Part shown: piece by piece, positions 41,730-49,525 of the stretch
How positions within the stretch are numbered: the stretch's first letter is position 1
How the letters are laid out: each line of letters begins with the position of its first letter
Assembly: GCA_910584475.1 (NCBI GenBank)
Contig: CAJUBD010000011.1
Coordinates: 60,790-124,789, forward strand
Length of the DNA stretch: 64,000 nt
Direction: 5' to 3'
Source: an uncultured Treponema sp.
GTDB lineage: Bacteria > Spirochaetota > Spirochaetia > Treponematales > Treponemataceae
Program-made: the position numbers and the translations under genes
Notes under the pieces: generated by a model
Databases searched by the model: none
Told to the model about the DNA's origin: nothing
Seen by the model: only the letters and a program-made list of their open reading frames with translations

Positions 41730-43094
41730 GTGAAGATTTTTTTTGAAAAAACAGCCATCGCCATTTTAATTTTCATTTCTCTGAATCTTTTTTCTTGCGC
41801 GTCGAACCGCGGGCGCGAGACGGCGAATTTTTACGAAGAAAATATCGCCTCGTTCGCGGAGTTTTCACTTTCAAACGGAATCCCTGTCGTCCTGAAAAAC
41901 ATTCCCTCCGAAAAAAATATCGAATTGCGTTTGCTTTTCGAAGGCGGCGCGTCCACTTGCCCGCGCGGAAAATCCGGCATTGACTTGCTGACTTTTGAAC
42001 TGCTTTCGCAAAGCGCGGCGGTAAAGGCGCTTTCTTCGCACGGGAAATATTTTTGCGTGAACCTTTGCGCCAACGATTTTTCCACCTACGGATTTTCTTC
42101 CTCCGCTGAATATTTTGACGAGGCTTTCGAGGCTTTTGCGCAGTCGATTTTGCATCCAGATTTTTCCCATGAGGATTATTTGAAAAAAGAATCCTCAGCC
42201 GAAAATGCCGCGCTTGACCGAAGCGAGAATTTGCACTTCGCGCTTTTGGATGCTGTCTCGGAAAATCTTTTGCGCACACATCCGTATTATGACGGAATTT
42301 TTTATAAAAGCACGAGCCGTGTGAGCGAGTATGACATTGAAGAAAATCTGAAAAATCTTTTGGACGCGAGCCGAATGAAAATCATCGCGGCAGGAAATTT
42401 TTCCGCCTTGCGATACGGCGAAAAAACGCAAAGGCTTTCGCAGGAAGAATCGTTCGCGAAAAATGTCGGGAGAATACAAGAAACGCTCGAAGAATTTTTT
42501 GGCGCGATTCCCGCAAACGGATTTTCTGCGCCGCAGATCCCTGAGATAAATTTTGCGAACAAAAAAGACGAAAAAAAAGAATTCGAATTCGCCGGAAATT
42601 ATTATTGCGCGGCGTTGTGCCAAAAATGCCCGTCGCGCGGAGATGCCGACTATGAAGCGTTCGCGCTTGCTACGCTTGCCGCGGATTATGTTTTGCGGCG
42701 CGAACTCGTTCAAAAAAATATTGCCACTTCTTGCGGCACGGCGATTTTGAACGGCAAGCAAAGCGTCGCGCTGATTGTCTCGAACGGTATAAACGAAGGT
42801 CGCGATGTAAAGGAAAACATTACAACCGCGTTGAAAAAATTTTTGAACGCGGAAGAACTCGCGCCGCTTTTGAACGCTTTCAAAAATATTTATGCTTCCA
42901 AAATCTATGCGAGCGAAAAAAATTGCTACGCCACGCTTGAGCAAATCGCTTCGTCAATTTTTTACGAAGGAAGCGCGAGCGAATATTTGAAGCGAATTGA
43001 AAGGATAGAAAAAATTTCTGCGGAAGAAATTCGCGCGGCGTACGAAAAATATTTTTTGAGCGAAGAAAATTTTTTCATAGAAGTGGAGAACTGA
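41730..43094 (+). CDS. M16 (insulinase-fold) lipoprotein lacking the zinc motif
   Basis: A 454-residue lipoprotein: GTG start, then ILIFISLNLFSC lipobox. Two halves show the M16 fold, first SLSNGIPVVLKNIPSEKNIE with RLLFEGGASTCPRGKSGIDLL, later YCAALCQKCPSRGDADYEAF. Active M16 peptidases have HxxEH right after the glycine-rich strand; here the position reads SGIDLLTFELL, so no zinc can be bound. It is probably a non-catalytic partner like the inactive halves of other M16 proteins, or a binding protein. The GTG start is favoured over a TTG at 41706 because it gives a proper signal peptide and sits exactly where transcription should begin. Confidence 0.75.
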   Translation: MKIFFEKTAIAILIFISLNLFSCASNRGRETANFYEENIASFAEFSLSNGIPVVLKNIPSEKNIELRLLFEGGASTCPRGKSGIDLLTFELLSQSAAVKALSSHGKYFCVNLCANDFSTYGFSSSAEYFDEAFEAFAQSILHPDFSHEDYLKKESSAENAALDRSENLHFALLDAVSENLLRTHPYYDGIFYKSTSRVSEYDIEENLKNLLDASRMKIIAAGNFSALRYGEKTQRLSQEESFAKNVGRIQETLEEFFGAIPANGFSAPQIPEINFANKKDEKKEFEFAGNYYCAALCQKCPSRGDADYEAFALATLAADYVLRRELVQKNIATSCGTAILNGKQSVALIVSNGINEGRDVKENITTALKKFLNAEELAPLLNAFKNIYASKIYASEKNCYATLEQIASSIFYEGSASEYLKRIERIEKISAEEIRAAYEKYFLSEENFFIEVEN

Positions 43095-43221
43095 AAGGCG
43101 GAGCGGTGTTCCGCTTTTCAGTTAATAGTTTACAGTGATTAGTGGATAGAAAAGTTTCGCAAAGCGAAACTGTGTTTTATGGAAAGCGTGTTATTTCGAC
43201 TAAAGCGAGCGAAGCGAATGC

Positions 43222-43307
43222 CGTCATTGCGAGGAGAAAGCGAAGTGCACGACGAAGCAATCTGTTCCACTGTGGATCGCCACGGACTTTCAGTCCTCGC
43301 AATGACG
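43222..43307. repeat. CGTCATTGCGAGGA-type palindromic repeat
   Basis: Perfect terminal inverted repeats CGTCATTGCGAGGA (43222-43235) and TCCTCGCAATGACG (43294-43307) enclose 'gacgaagcaatctgtt'-type sequence. This repeat is known from many unrelated bacterial genomes (I recall it from rickettsiae and others). It lies between convergent genes. Confidence 0.8.
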
Positions 43308-43343
43308 AAACGCGCTTGCAATGATGCGATTTTTTTTATAAAA

Positions 43344-44834
43344 TTACATCGGCAAATTTCCGTGCTTTTTGCAAACGCGGTCGGACGAAGTTTTGCCTTC
43401 CAAAAATTCAAGGCTCTGCACGACTCGCGCGCGAGTCTGCTCTGGCGAAATCACTTCGCTGATGTAGCCGCGCCTTGCCGCGATTTTTGGAGTCATGATT
43501 TCGGTCTTGTATTCTTCGCTCTTTTGCGCCACTTCCGCCGCCTTGTTCGGGTCTGCCAAATCCTTGGCGTACAAAATGCCGATTGCGCCTTCCGCTCCCA
43601 TCACCGCGATTTCCGCCTTGGGCCAAGCGAAAACGAAGTCCGCGCCCAAATGTTTCGAGCACATCGCGATGTACGCGCCGCCGTAGGCTTTGCGGACGAT
43701 GACCGTGATTTTCGGAACGCTGGCTTCGGAATACGCGTAGATGACTTTCGCGCCGTGGCGAATGATTCCTTTTTGCTCTTCCTGCGGACCTGGAATGAAG
43801 CCCGGCACATCGACGAATGTCAAAAGCGGAATGTCGAACGAATTGCAATAGCGCACATGCCGCGCGATTTTGTCCGAAGCGTCGCAGTCAAGCACGCCGC
43901 CGATGCCGCCCGGATTGTTCGCGACTATTCCCACGGAACGCCCTTGGATTTTCGCGAAGCCCGTAACGCAGTTCACCGCGAATTCCTTGGAAACCTCAAA
44001 GAAAGTTTCGTCGTCCGTAACGTCTTCGATGATCTTTCGGATGTCGTAGCCGCCGCGCGGGTTTTCAGGAATCACGCTCAAAATGTCCTTTTCTTTTTTG
44101 TGCTCGTCGAATTTGAATTTTGCCGCCTTGACAAGTTCGTCGCCATAATAATGCGGAATGTAGTCGAGCAGCTTTCTGACTTGTTCGTAGCATTCGTTTT
44201 CGCTTTGCGCACGGAAATGCGCCACGCCGGACTTTTGCGAATGAATCGCAGCCCCGCCCAAATCTTCCGCCGAGATGTCCATGAACATCACGCTCTTTAC
44301 GACTTTAGGTCCCGTGATGAAAAGCTGGCTTATCTTGTCCACGGCAAAAATGAAATCGGTAAGACCCGGCGAATAGACTGCGCCGCCCGCGCAAGGCCCT
44401 GCGATGATTGAAATCTGAGGCACCGCGCCCGACGCGCGCACGTTTTGATAGAACAAGTCGCCGTAGCCGCAAAGCGCGTCCACGCCTTCCTGAATTCTCG
44501 CCCCGCCCGAATCGTTTATGCCGATGACGGGACATCGCGCCTTGATCGCGAGGTCGATGATTTCAGCGATTTTCTCTCCATGCATCAAGCCGAGCGATCC
44601 GCCTTGCACAGTAAAATCCTGCGCGTAGACCGCCACCTTGCGCCCGTTGATTTTTCCGAAGCCGGTGATTACGCCGTCGTAGGGAATGTCCTTTTTTTCC
44701 ATTCCGAAACTCGTGCAATTGTGTCGCACGCCGGAATAAATTTCGCAAAACGAATCCTTGTCGCAAAGCGCGTTGATTCGCTCAATCGCGTGAAGTTTGC
44801 CTTTGTCGTGCTGCTTTTGAAGATTGTATTCCAC
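43344..44834 (-). CDS. Acyl-CoA carboxyltransferase (methylmalonyl-CoA decarboxylase alpha / propionyl-CoA carboxylase beta type)
   Basis: A 496-residue biotin-dependent carboxyltransferase with two crotonase-like halves. Landmarks: MEKKDIPYDGVITGFGKING, DSGGARIQEGVDAL, GPCAGGAVYSPGLTDF, then FVDVPGFIPGPQEEQKGIIRH and VRKAYGGAYIAMCSKHLGAD. Members either decarboxylate methylmalonyl-CoA with sodium export or carboxylate propionyl-CoA; the choice depends on partners not present here. GTG start at 44834 with GGAG ten bases upstream. It stands alone, so the biotin carrier and membrane or carboxylase subunits must be elsewhere. Confidence 0.93.
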   Translation of the reverse strand: MEYNLQKQHDKGKLHAIERINALCDKDSFCEIYSGVRHNCTSFGMEKKDIPYDGVITGFGKINGRKVAVYAQDFTVQGGSLGLMHGEKIAEIIDLAIKARCPVIGINDSGGARIQEGVDALCGYGDLFYQNVRASGAVPQISIIAGPCAGGAVYSPGLTDFIFAVDKISQLFITGPKVVKSVMFMDISAEDLGGAAIHSQKSGVAHFRAQSENECYEQVRKLLDYIPHYYGDELVKAAKFKFDEHKKEKDILSVIPENPRGGYDIRKIIEDVTDDETFFEVSKEFAVNCVTGFAKIQGRSVGIVANNPGGIGGVLDCDASDKIARHVRYCNSFDIPLLTFVDVPGFIPGPQEEQKGIIRHGAKVIYAYSEASVPKITVIVRKAYGGAYIAMCSKHLGADFVFAWPKAEIAVMGAEGAIGILYAKDLADPNKAAEVAQKSEEYKTEIMTPKIAARRGYISEVISPEQTRARVVQSLEFLEGKTSSDRVCKKHGNLPM

Positions 44835-44879
44835 TTTGAAAATCTCCTGTAAATTTTATTCCACAATTATAAATAAAAA

Positions 44880-45146
44880 ATCGCACGCTGTCAATTATGT
44901 GGCGCGGATATTGACATAGGGAAATTTTTTGAAACCCAGCCCATGTTTTGCTTCGTGAGTTTTGCGGTTTTAGCAAAGCGAAAATGCGAGCGGCGCGAGC
45001 AGACAAGTTGAATATGCGAGTTTTTTTGAACCCCCTTGCGGTAGCGAAACGGCGCAGACGGTACACCAGCGGAAGCGAAACAAAGCCGCGCAGGCAATCA
45101 AACTCGCATATGCAAGGAACGCGGCGCGAAAGGAACGCGGCGCGTC
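44880..45146. repeat. Repeat block upstream of azlC
   Basis: Contains CGAG-rich inverted modules (gcgagcggcgcgagcaga; AACTCGCATATGCAAGG paired with TTGAATATGCGAGTTT). No gene is evident. Confidence 0.45.
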
Positions 45147-45175
45147 TTGCAAGCATCGCGTTTTTGTGATATAAT
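45147..45175 (+). promoter_or_regulatory. azlC promoter
   Basis: TTGCAA (45147-45152), 17 bases, TATAAT (45170-45175). The ATG is 12 bases after the -10, so the leader is only about five bases and holds no Shine-Dalgarno. Confidence 0.75.
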
Positions 45176-45187
45176 ATTTGCCCTGCG

Positions 45188-45892
45188 ATGAACAAATCGA
45201 ATTTCTTTAAAATCGTAAAAATCACTCTGCCGATTTTTTTCGGCTACATTTCAATCGGAATTCCGTTCGGGCTTATGGTGGCGAACGCGGGTTACGCTTG
45301 GTGGCTTGCGCCGCTGATGTCGATCGTGATGTACACGGGCACTGGGCAGTACATCGCCATCGGAATGTTCGCCGCCGGAGCGAACCTCGCTTCTATTATG
45401 GTGATTCAGGCTTTGGTCGGAATACGCCACATTTTTTACGGACTTTCGCTCATCACGAAATTCAAGGACACGGGACGATGGAAGCCGTATTTGATTTTCG
45501 CGCTCACCGACGAAACTTACGCCGTGCTTTGCTCCGTGGAAGTGCCGCCGGGATTAAAGGCAGGATCTTTCTACGGAACGATTGCCGCGCTCGACCATTT
45601 TTATTGGACGCTCGGAGCGACGATCGGCGCGGTGGCGGGAAGCCTCATAAACGTCTCGCTTGAAGGCGTGGACTTCGCGCTCACGGCTTTGTTCGCGGTG
45701 ATTTTGGTGGAACAGATTTCCTCGTCCAAAGATTTCGTTCCGCCCGCGATTGGCATCGCCACGGCCGTGACAGCCGCCGTCTTGGAACGCTGCGGAATTC
45801 TTCCTGAAGGCAACATGCTTTTGTTCGCGCTCGCATCGGGAATCGCGGCTTTGATTTTCGCGAAGCAATTTCAGCGTGGAAAAGAAAAATGA
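45188..45892 (+). CDS. azlC: Branched-chain amino-acid exporter, large subunit
   Basis: A 234-residue inner-membrane protein. AzlC family signature: IGIPFGLMVANAGYAWWLAP, TGTGQYIAIGMFAAGANLAS, ALVGIRHIFYGLSL and LTDETYAVL. Six to seven helices are visible. With AzlD it exports leucine, isoleucine, valine or their analogues. AzlD follows 168 bases downstream across a short palindromic repeat. Confidence 0.93.
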   Translation: MNKSNFFKIVKITLPIFFGYISIGIPFGLMVANAGYAWWLAPLMSIVMYTGTGQYIAIGMFAAGANLASIMVIQALVGIRHIFYGLSLITKFKDTGRWKPYLIFALTDETYAVLCSVEVPPGLKAGSFYGTIAALDHFYWTLGATIGAVAGSLINVSLEGVDFALTALFAVILVEQISSSKDFVPPAIGIATAVTAAVLERCGILPEGNMLLFALASGIAALIFAKQFQRGKEK

Positions 45893-46011
45893 TTAAACGC
45901 AGATTGCCACATCGCATAAGCGATGACGTAAAAAATTCCGCTTGCAAAACGGCGCGGAGCGACATATGAACACAGATTAAAAAAGATGGGACGCGGATTT
46001 TTTTATTTTTC

Positions 46012-46040
46012 GTCATTGTCGGGCAAAGACCCGACAATCT
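46012..46040. repeat. GTCATTGTCGGG-type palindrome between azlC and azlD
   Basis: ATTGTCGGG and CCCGACAAT arms around a short loop; same family as at 437-504 and 38881-38908. Confidence 0.7.
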
Positions 46041-46060
46041 AAATTTTTTCGGAGGAAAAG

Positions 46061-46384
46061 ATGAGTTCTTTAAACGTGGTTTTCCTGACAATAATTTTTA
46101 CGGCGTTAGTTTTGATTTTTTATCGCGCGTTTCCGTTTTTGATTTTTTCAAAGCGCGAAGTGCCGGCGGCGTTCAAGTTCGTTGAAAAGTCGCTGCCGCC
46201 CCTGATAATCGCGGTGCTTCTCGTCTATTGTTTTAAGGATTTGGATTTTATCGAGCGACCTTTCGGCGCGCCGAATTTCATCGCGCTCGCCGCCGTGATT
46301 TTGCTTCATCTCTGGAAAAAAAATTCGATGGTTTCGATTTTTGGCGGAACGATTCTTTTTATGGTTTTGAGCCGCGTGATGTAG
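46061..46384 (+). CDS. azlD: Branched-chain amino-acid exporter, small subunit
   Basis: A 107-residue membrane protein with four helices and the AzlD pattern: LTIIFTALVLIFYRAFPFLI, then FKFVEKSLPPLIIAVLLVY and NFIALAAVILLHLWKKNSMV with a final FGGTILFMVLSRV. It is the partner of AzlC. GGAGGAAA precedes the ATG. Confidence 0.92.
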   Translation: MSSLNVVFLTIIFTALVLIFYRAFPFLIFSKREVPAAFKFVEKSLPPLIIAVLLVYCFKDLDFIERPFGAPNFIALAAVILLHLWKKNSMVSIFGGTILFMVLSRVM

Positions 46385-46472
46385 CGCAAGAAAATTTAGT
46401 TAAAGAAAAAATTCGCGAAATTTTTTGCAAATTTGATATGGAAATTTTTTCGCGTAATTTTTAAAAACATTG

Positions 46473-46501
46473 TTGAATTTTGTTGGAAAGTCTTGTATAA
46501 T
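46473..46501 (+). promoter_or_regulatory. Strong promoter in the azlD-livK space
   Basis: TTGAAT (46473-46478), 17 bases, TATAAT (46496-46501). An ATG lies seven bases downstream at 46509. Confidence 0.7.
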
Positions 46502-46508
46502 GTTCACA

Positions 46509-46718
46509 ATGCTAATTTGCATGTTAAAAAGACAGGGGAAAAATTATCTGAGACGAGTCGAAAGGCGAAGTCACGACGATTTTTCTCGTGGCTTTTTTAT
46601 GGGGCTGTTAAAACTTGTTGCTAAAACAGCGCAACAAGTTTTAACAGCGAGTTTTGTTCCAAAACTCGCTTATTCATTGCAACTTCTTATTTCATTGCGA
46701 AGTTGCGTTTTTAAATAA
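46509..46718 (+). CDS. Possible leaderless small protein upstream of livK
   Basis: A 69-codon frame that begins seven bases after a consensus -10. It opens MLICMLKRQGKNYLRRVERR; the second half is encoded by repeat hairpins. A terminator-like hairpin (46570-46598) lies inside the frame, so the alternative is a non-coding RNA of about 90 nucleotides. Real existence of the protein is doubtful. Confidence 0.3.
   Translation: MLICMLKRQGKNYLRRVERRSHDDFSRGFFMGLLKLVAKTAQQVLTASFVPKLAYSLQLLISLRSCVFK
46570..46598 (+). terminator. Terminator within the azlD-livK space
   Basis: GTCACGA (46570-46576) pairs with TCGTGGC (46586-46592), followed by six T. It would end a transcript from the promoter at 46473 after about 90 bases. 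Confidence 0.6.
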
Positions 46719-46746
46719 TGAAAAAGTTGAAACTTTTTCATTATTT
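46605..46746. repeat. Hairpin cluster upstream of livK
   Basis: Three perfect or near-perfect hairpins in 142 bases. One has 17-bp arms around TAAAACAGC (46605-46647). The second is GCGAGTTTT...AAAACTCGC (about 46648-46674). The last has 16-bp arms AAATAATGAAAAAGTT/AACTTTTTCATTATTT (46713-46746), ending eight bases before the GGGGG Shine-Dalgarno of livK. The first belongs to the conserved-loop family in inverted form. Confidence 0.75.
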
Positions 46747-46769
46747 AAAAATTAAAGGGGGATTTTTAA

Positions 46770-47936
46770 ATGAAAAAAATTATTTTCGCCGCCGTCTGCG
46801 TGGCGGCATTGTTGGCTTCTTGTGGCGGAGACAAAAGCGCCGTAGTGAAAATCGGAATTTACGAGCCTGCTTCCGGCGACAATGGCGCGGGCGGAAAGCA
46901 GGAAACTTTAGGCGCGATTTTCGCGAACGACACGATTCCTGCCGTGAACATCGGCGGAAAGGAATACAAAGTGGAACTTGTCCGCGTGGACAATGAGTCT
47001 TCCAACGACAAGGCCGTGACTGCGGCTTCTGAATTGGTGAGCAAAGGCGTGAGCGTCGTCCTCGGCTCTTACGGCTCTGGCGTTTCGATCGCGGCGAGCG
47101 ACACTTTCGCGGCGGCAGGAATTCCCGCCATCGGAATCACTTGCACGAATCCGCAAGTGACTTTGGGCAACGACCATTATTTCCGCATTTGCTTCCTCGA
47201 TCCTTTCCAGGGAACTGTCTTGGCGAATTTTGCCGTGGACAATTTCAAGGCGAAAAAAGCCTACGTTTTGGCGAAACTCGGCGATGATTATTCAGTCGGG
47301 CTTTCAAATTATTTTATAGAAGCGTTCAAAAAACTCGGCGGTGAAATCGTTTACGAGACTTTCCCGGAAGGTACGAGCGACTTCGCGGCATATGTCGCCA
47401 ACGCGAAAAACGCGGGCGCGCAGGTTTTCTGTTCGCCGGTTTCCACGGAAGCCGCCGCTTTGATAATCGAGCAGGCGAACACGCAGAATTTGGGAATGCC
47501 GATTTTGGCGGGCGACACTTGGGATTCCAATGTCATTTTGGGCGCGGTCAAAGGCACGAACATTGACATCAATGTGACGACGTTTTTCTCCGAAGGAAGC
47601 ACGGATGCGACAGTTTCGGAATTCGTAGAGAGATTCCGCTCTTGGATAAAGTCGGACGCGGCGCATCTTACGGACAATGGCGGAAACGATGTGGTCGCGG
47701 CGAATCCTGTGATGGCTTACGATGCGTACAATGTCGCGCTTGAAGCGATGAAAATTGCCGGCAGTACGGACGGCGAAGCTATCAAGAACGCGCTTCCGAA
47801 AGTCAGCTACAAGGGAATCACCGGCGTTATTGAATTCGACGAGACTGGCGACGCGAAGCGCGATGTGGCTTACGTCAAGCACGCGAACAACAAAACCGGC
47901 GAATGGGAATTCGTCGCAATTCAGTCAGTTAAATAA
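46770..47936 (+). CDS. livK: Branched-chain amino-acid ABC transporter, substrate-binding lipoprotein
   Basis: A 388-residue periplasmic binding protein anchored by lipobox LLASCGG. It has the type I fold of LivJ/LivK: IGIYEPASGDNGAGGKQETL, the 'VSKGVSVVLGSYGSGVSIAASD' ligand region, IGITCTNPQVTLGNDHYFRI, and AYDAYNVALEAMKIAG. It delivers leucine, isoleucine, valine or a related compound to LivH/LivM. GGGGG precedes the ATG. The permeases follow, separated by repeat-filled gaps of 294 and 407 bases. Confidence 0.93.
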   Translation: MKKIIFAAVCVAALLASCGGDKSAVVKIGIYEPASGDNGAGGKQETLGAIFANDTIPAVNIGGKEYKVELVRVDNESSNDKAVTAASELVSKGVSVVLGSYGSGVSIAASDTFAAAGIPAIGITCTNPQVTLGNDHYFRICFLDPFQGTVLANFAVDNFKAKKAYVLAKLGDDYSVGLSNYFIEAFKKLGGEIVYETFPEGTSDFAAYVANAKNAGAQVFCSPVSTEAAALIIEQANTQNLGMPILAGDTWDSNVILGAVKGTNIDINVTTFFSEGSTDATVSEFVERFRSWIKSDAAHLTDNGGNDVVAANPVMAYDAYNVALEAMKIAGSTDGEAIKNALPKVSYKGITGVIEFDETGDAKRDVAYVKHANNKTGEWEFVAIQSVK

Positions 47937-48230
47937 ATGAAATTGACTTCGCCAATTTCATTTGACGAGTTTTGATTTGGCTCGCAACGCACGGCTTATG
48001 CCGTGCTACCGAGTTTTTTCTTGCTCGCAAATGGCTCGTATTTTTGTCCGCTTCGCTACCAAAAAGCGAAAAAACTCGAGGGCGTATTGCGATATTGACA
48101 TGGGAATCTGTTTTTGTTGCAGATTGTCGGGTCGATGCCCGACAATGACAAGGTGTCGCATGGCAATGACAAGGTCGCGTATGACGATGAAATGACAAGG
48201 AAAACTTGCAGTTTGTAAAAATGTGATTTT
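47937..48230. repeat. Repeat-filled gap between livK and livH
   Basis: Holds the CTTGCTCGCA/GTCCGCTTCGCTAC block with outer ACTCG arms (about 47965-48082) and a two-part palindrome, GATTGTCGGG...CCCGACAATGAC (48122-48150). No gene or clear promoter for livH is seen. Confidence 0.6.
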
Positions 48231-49118
48231 ATGGAAAATTTTTTTAGGACAAATTTGCCTTATATTCTCGCCGGAATTTCCACGGGCGGTCAATACGCGC
48301 TCATCGCGATTGGCTACACGATGGTCTACGGAATTCTTCGCCTGATAAATTTCGCGCACGGGGATGTTTTTATGGCGGCGGGCTTGATTTTGATTTATGC
48401 CACGACGGTTTTGCCGCTTTACATTTCCATTCCGCTGATGATTGTCGTGACCGTCGCGATTGGGTTCGCCATAGAGCGGGTGGCTTACCGTCCGCTTCGT
48501 TCCGCGCCGAGAATGTCGGTGATGATTTCCGCGATCGGCGTTTCGTATTTGATTCAAAATCTCGCGCTTTACATTACGGGAGGGCTTACGAAATATTATC
48601 CGCCGATTCCGTGGATCAGCGATTCGATTGAAATTGCCGGCGCGATGACAAAGCGCGTCACGATAATCACGCCGTTTCTGACGATCGCGCTCGTGGTGGC
48701 TTTGGTTGTTTTGATTCGCAAGACGAAAATCGGAATGGCGATGCGCACCGTTTCCCGCGACTTTGAAACAGCGCAGCTCATGGGAATAAGGCTCGACTCC
48801 GTGATAAGCATGACTTTCGTCATCGGAACATTTTTGGCGGCCGTCGGTTCGATTTTGTTTTTCTCGAATTACACCGGCGTCACCCCGACTGTCGGCGCAA
48901 TGCCTGGTCTGAAGGCTTTCGTGGCGGCGGTGTTCGGCGGCATCGGCTCGATTCCTGGCGCGGTCATCGGGGCGTTTTTGATTGGCGTGTGCGAGAACAT
49001 CATCAAGGGAATGGGACTTACGACGTTCAGTGACGCGTTCACTTTCGTTTTGCTGATTTTGGTTTTGATGTTTATGCCGACGGGAATTTTCGGAGAAAAA
49101 GCGACGGACAAAGTATAG
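48231..49118 (+). CDS. livH: Branched-chain amino-acid ABC transporter permease
   Basis: A 295-residue inner-membrane permease with eight or so helices. Family signature: AGISTGGQYALIAIGYTMVY, GILRLINFAHGDVFM and AVFGGIGSIPGAVIGAFLIG, the EAA-like loop that meets the ATPase. Together with LivM and two ATPases (LivG, LivF) it forms the importer. No Shine-Dalgarno is visible before the ATG. Confidence 0.95.
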   Translation: MENFFRTNLPYILAGISTGGQYALIAIGYTMVYGILRLINFAHGDVFMAAGLILIYATTVLPLYISIPLMIVVTVAIGFAIERVAYRPLRSAPRMSVMISAIGVSYLIQNLALYITGGLTKYYPPIPWISDSIEIAGAMTKRVTIITPFLTIALVVALVVLIRKTKIGMAMRTVSRDFETAQLMGIRLDSVISMTFVIGTFLAAVGSILFFSNYTGVTPTVGAMPGLKAFVAAVFGGIGSIPGAVIGAFLIGVCENIIKGMGLTTFSDAFTFVLLILVLMFMPTGIFGEKATDKV

Positions 49119-49525
49119 GTTGTAATGCTTTGCGTTACAACGCACGATAAACCGTGCTGACGAGTTTTGTTTGCTCGCGATGCTTGCATTTTGTCCGCTT
49201 TGCTATCAAAAAGCACAAAACTCGATTGTCAAAGTATTTGAAAAATTTGATGAGTTGCGATTTAACAGTTTAATGGTGAATGATGCTGTCATTGTGCAAG
49301 GAAGCAGACCTTCGGGTCAAGCCCGAAGGTGACGGAAATTAAAGCACGGGAATGACATGATGTCAGAATGATGAATGAAACGATGTCAGAACATTGAATG
49401 ACAAGATATTAAACTGGCTTGATGATGTGATATTAAAATGATGAATGATGCCGTCATTGTCGGGCTAGACCCGACAATCTATGGTTAGATTCCCGTGTCA
49501 AGCACGGGAATGACAAAATGTTAGC
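49119..49525. repeat. Repeat-filled gap between livH and livM
   Basis: Contains the GCTCGCGATGCTTGCATTTTGTCC block (49130-49235), 'gacctTCGGGtcaagCCCGAaggtc' (about 49305-49333), several 'atgatgtcagaatgatgaatg' short repeats, and GTCATTGTCGGG...CCCGACAAT followed by 'gattcccgtgtcaagcacgggaatgac' (49453-49514). At 407 bases it is the most repeat-rich gap in the window. Confidence 0.65.

Noticed and set aside
43179..44411. A 410-codon open frame on the plus strand over the carboxyltransferase gene
   Set aside because: Antisense shadow of a full-length, motif-complete carboxyltransferase; it also begins in a repeat element.
48006..49145. A 379-codon open frame on the minus strand over livH
   Set aside because: Histidine/arginine/asparagine-rich complement of a membrane-protein gene; no family and no start signal.
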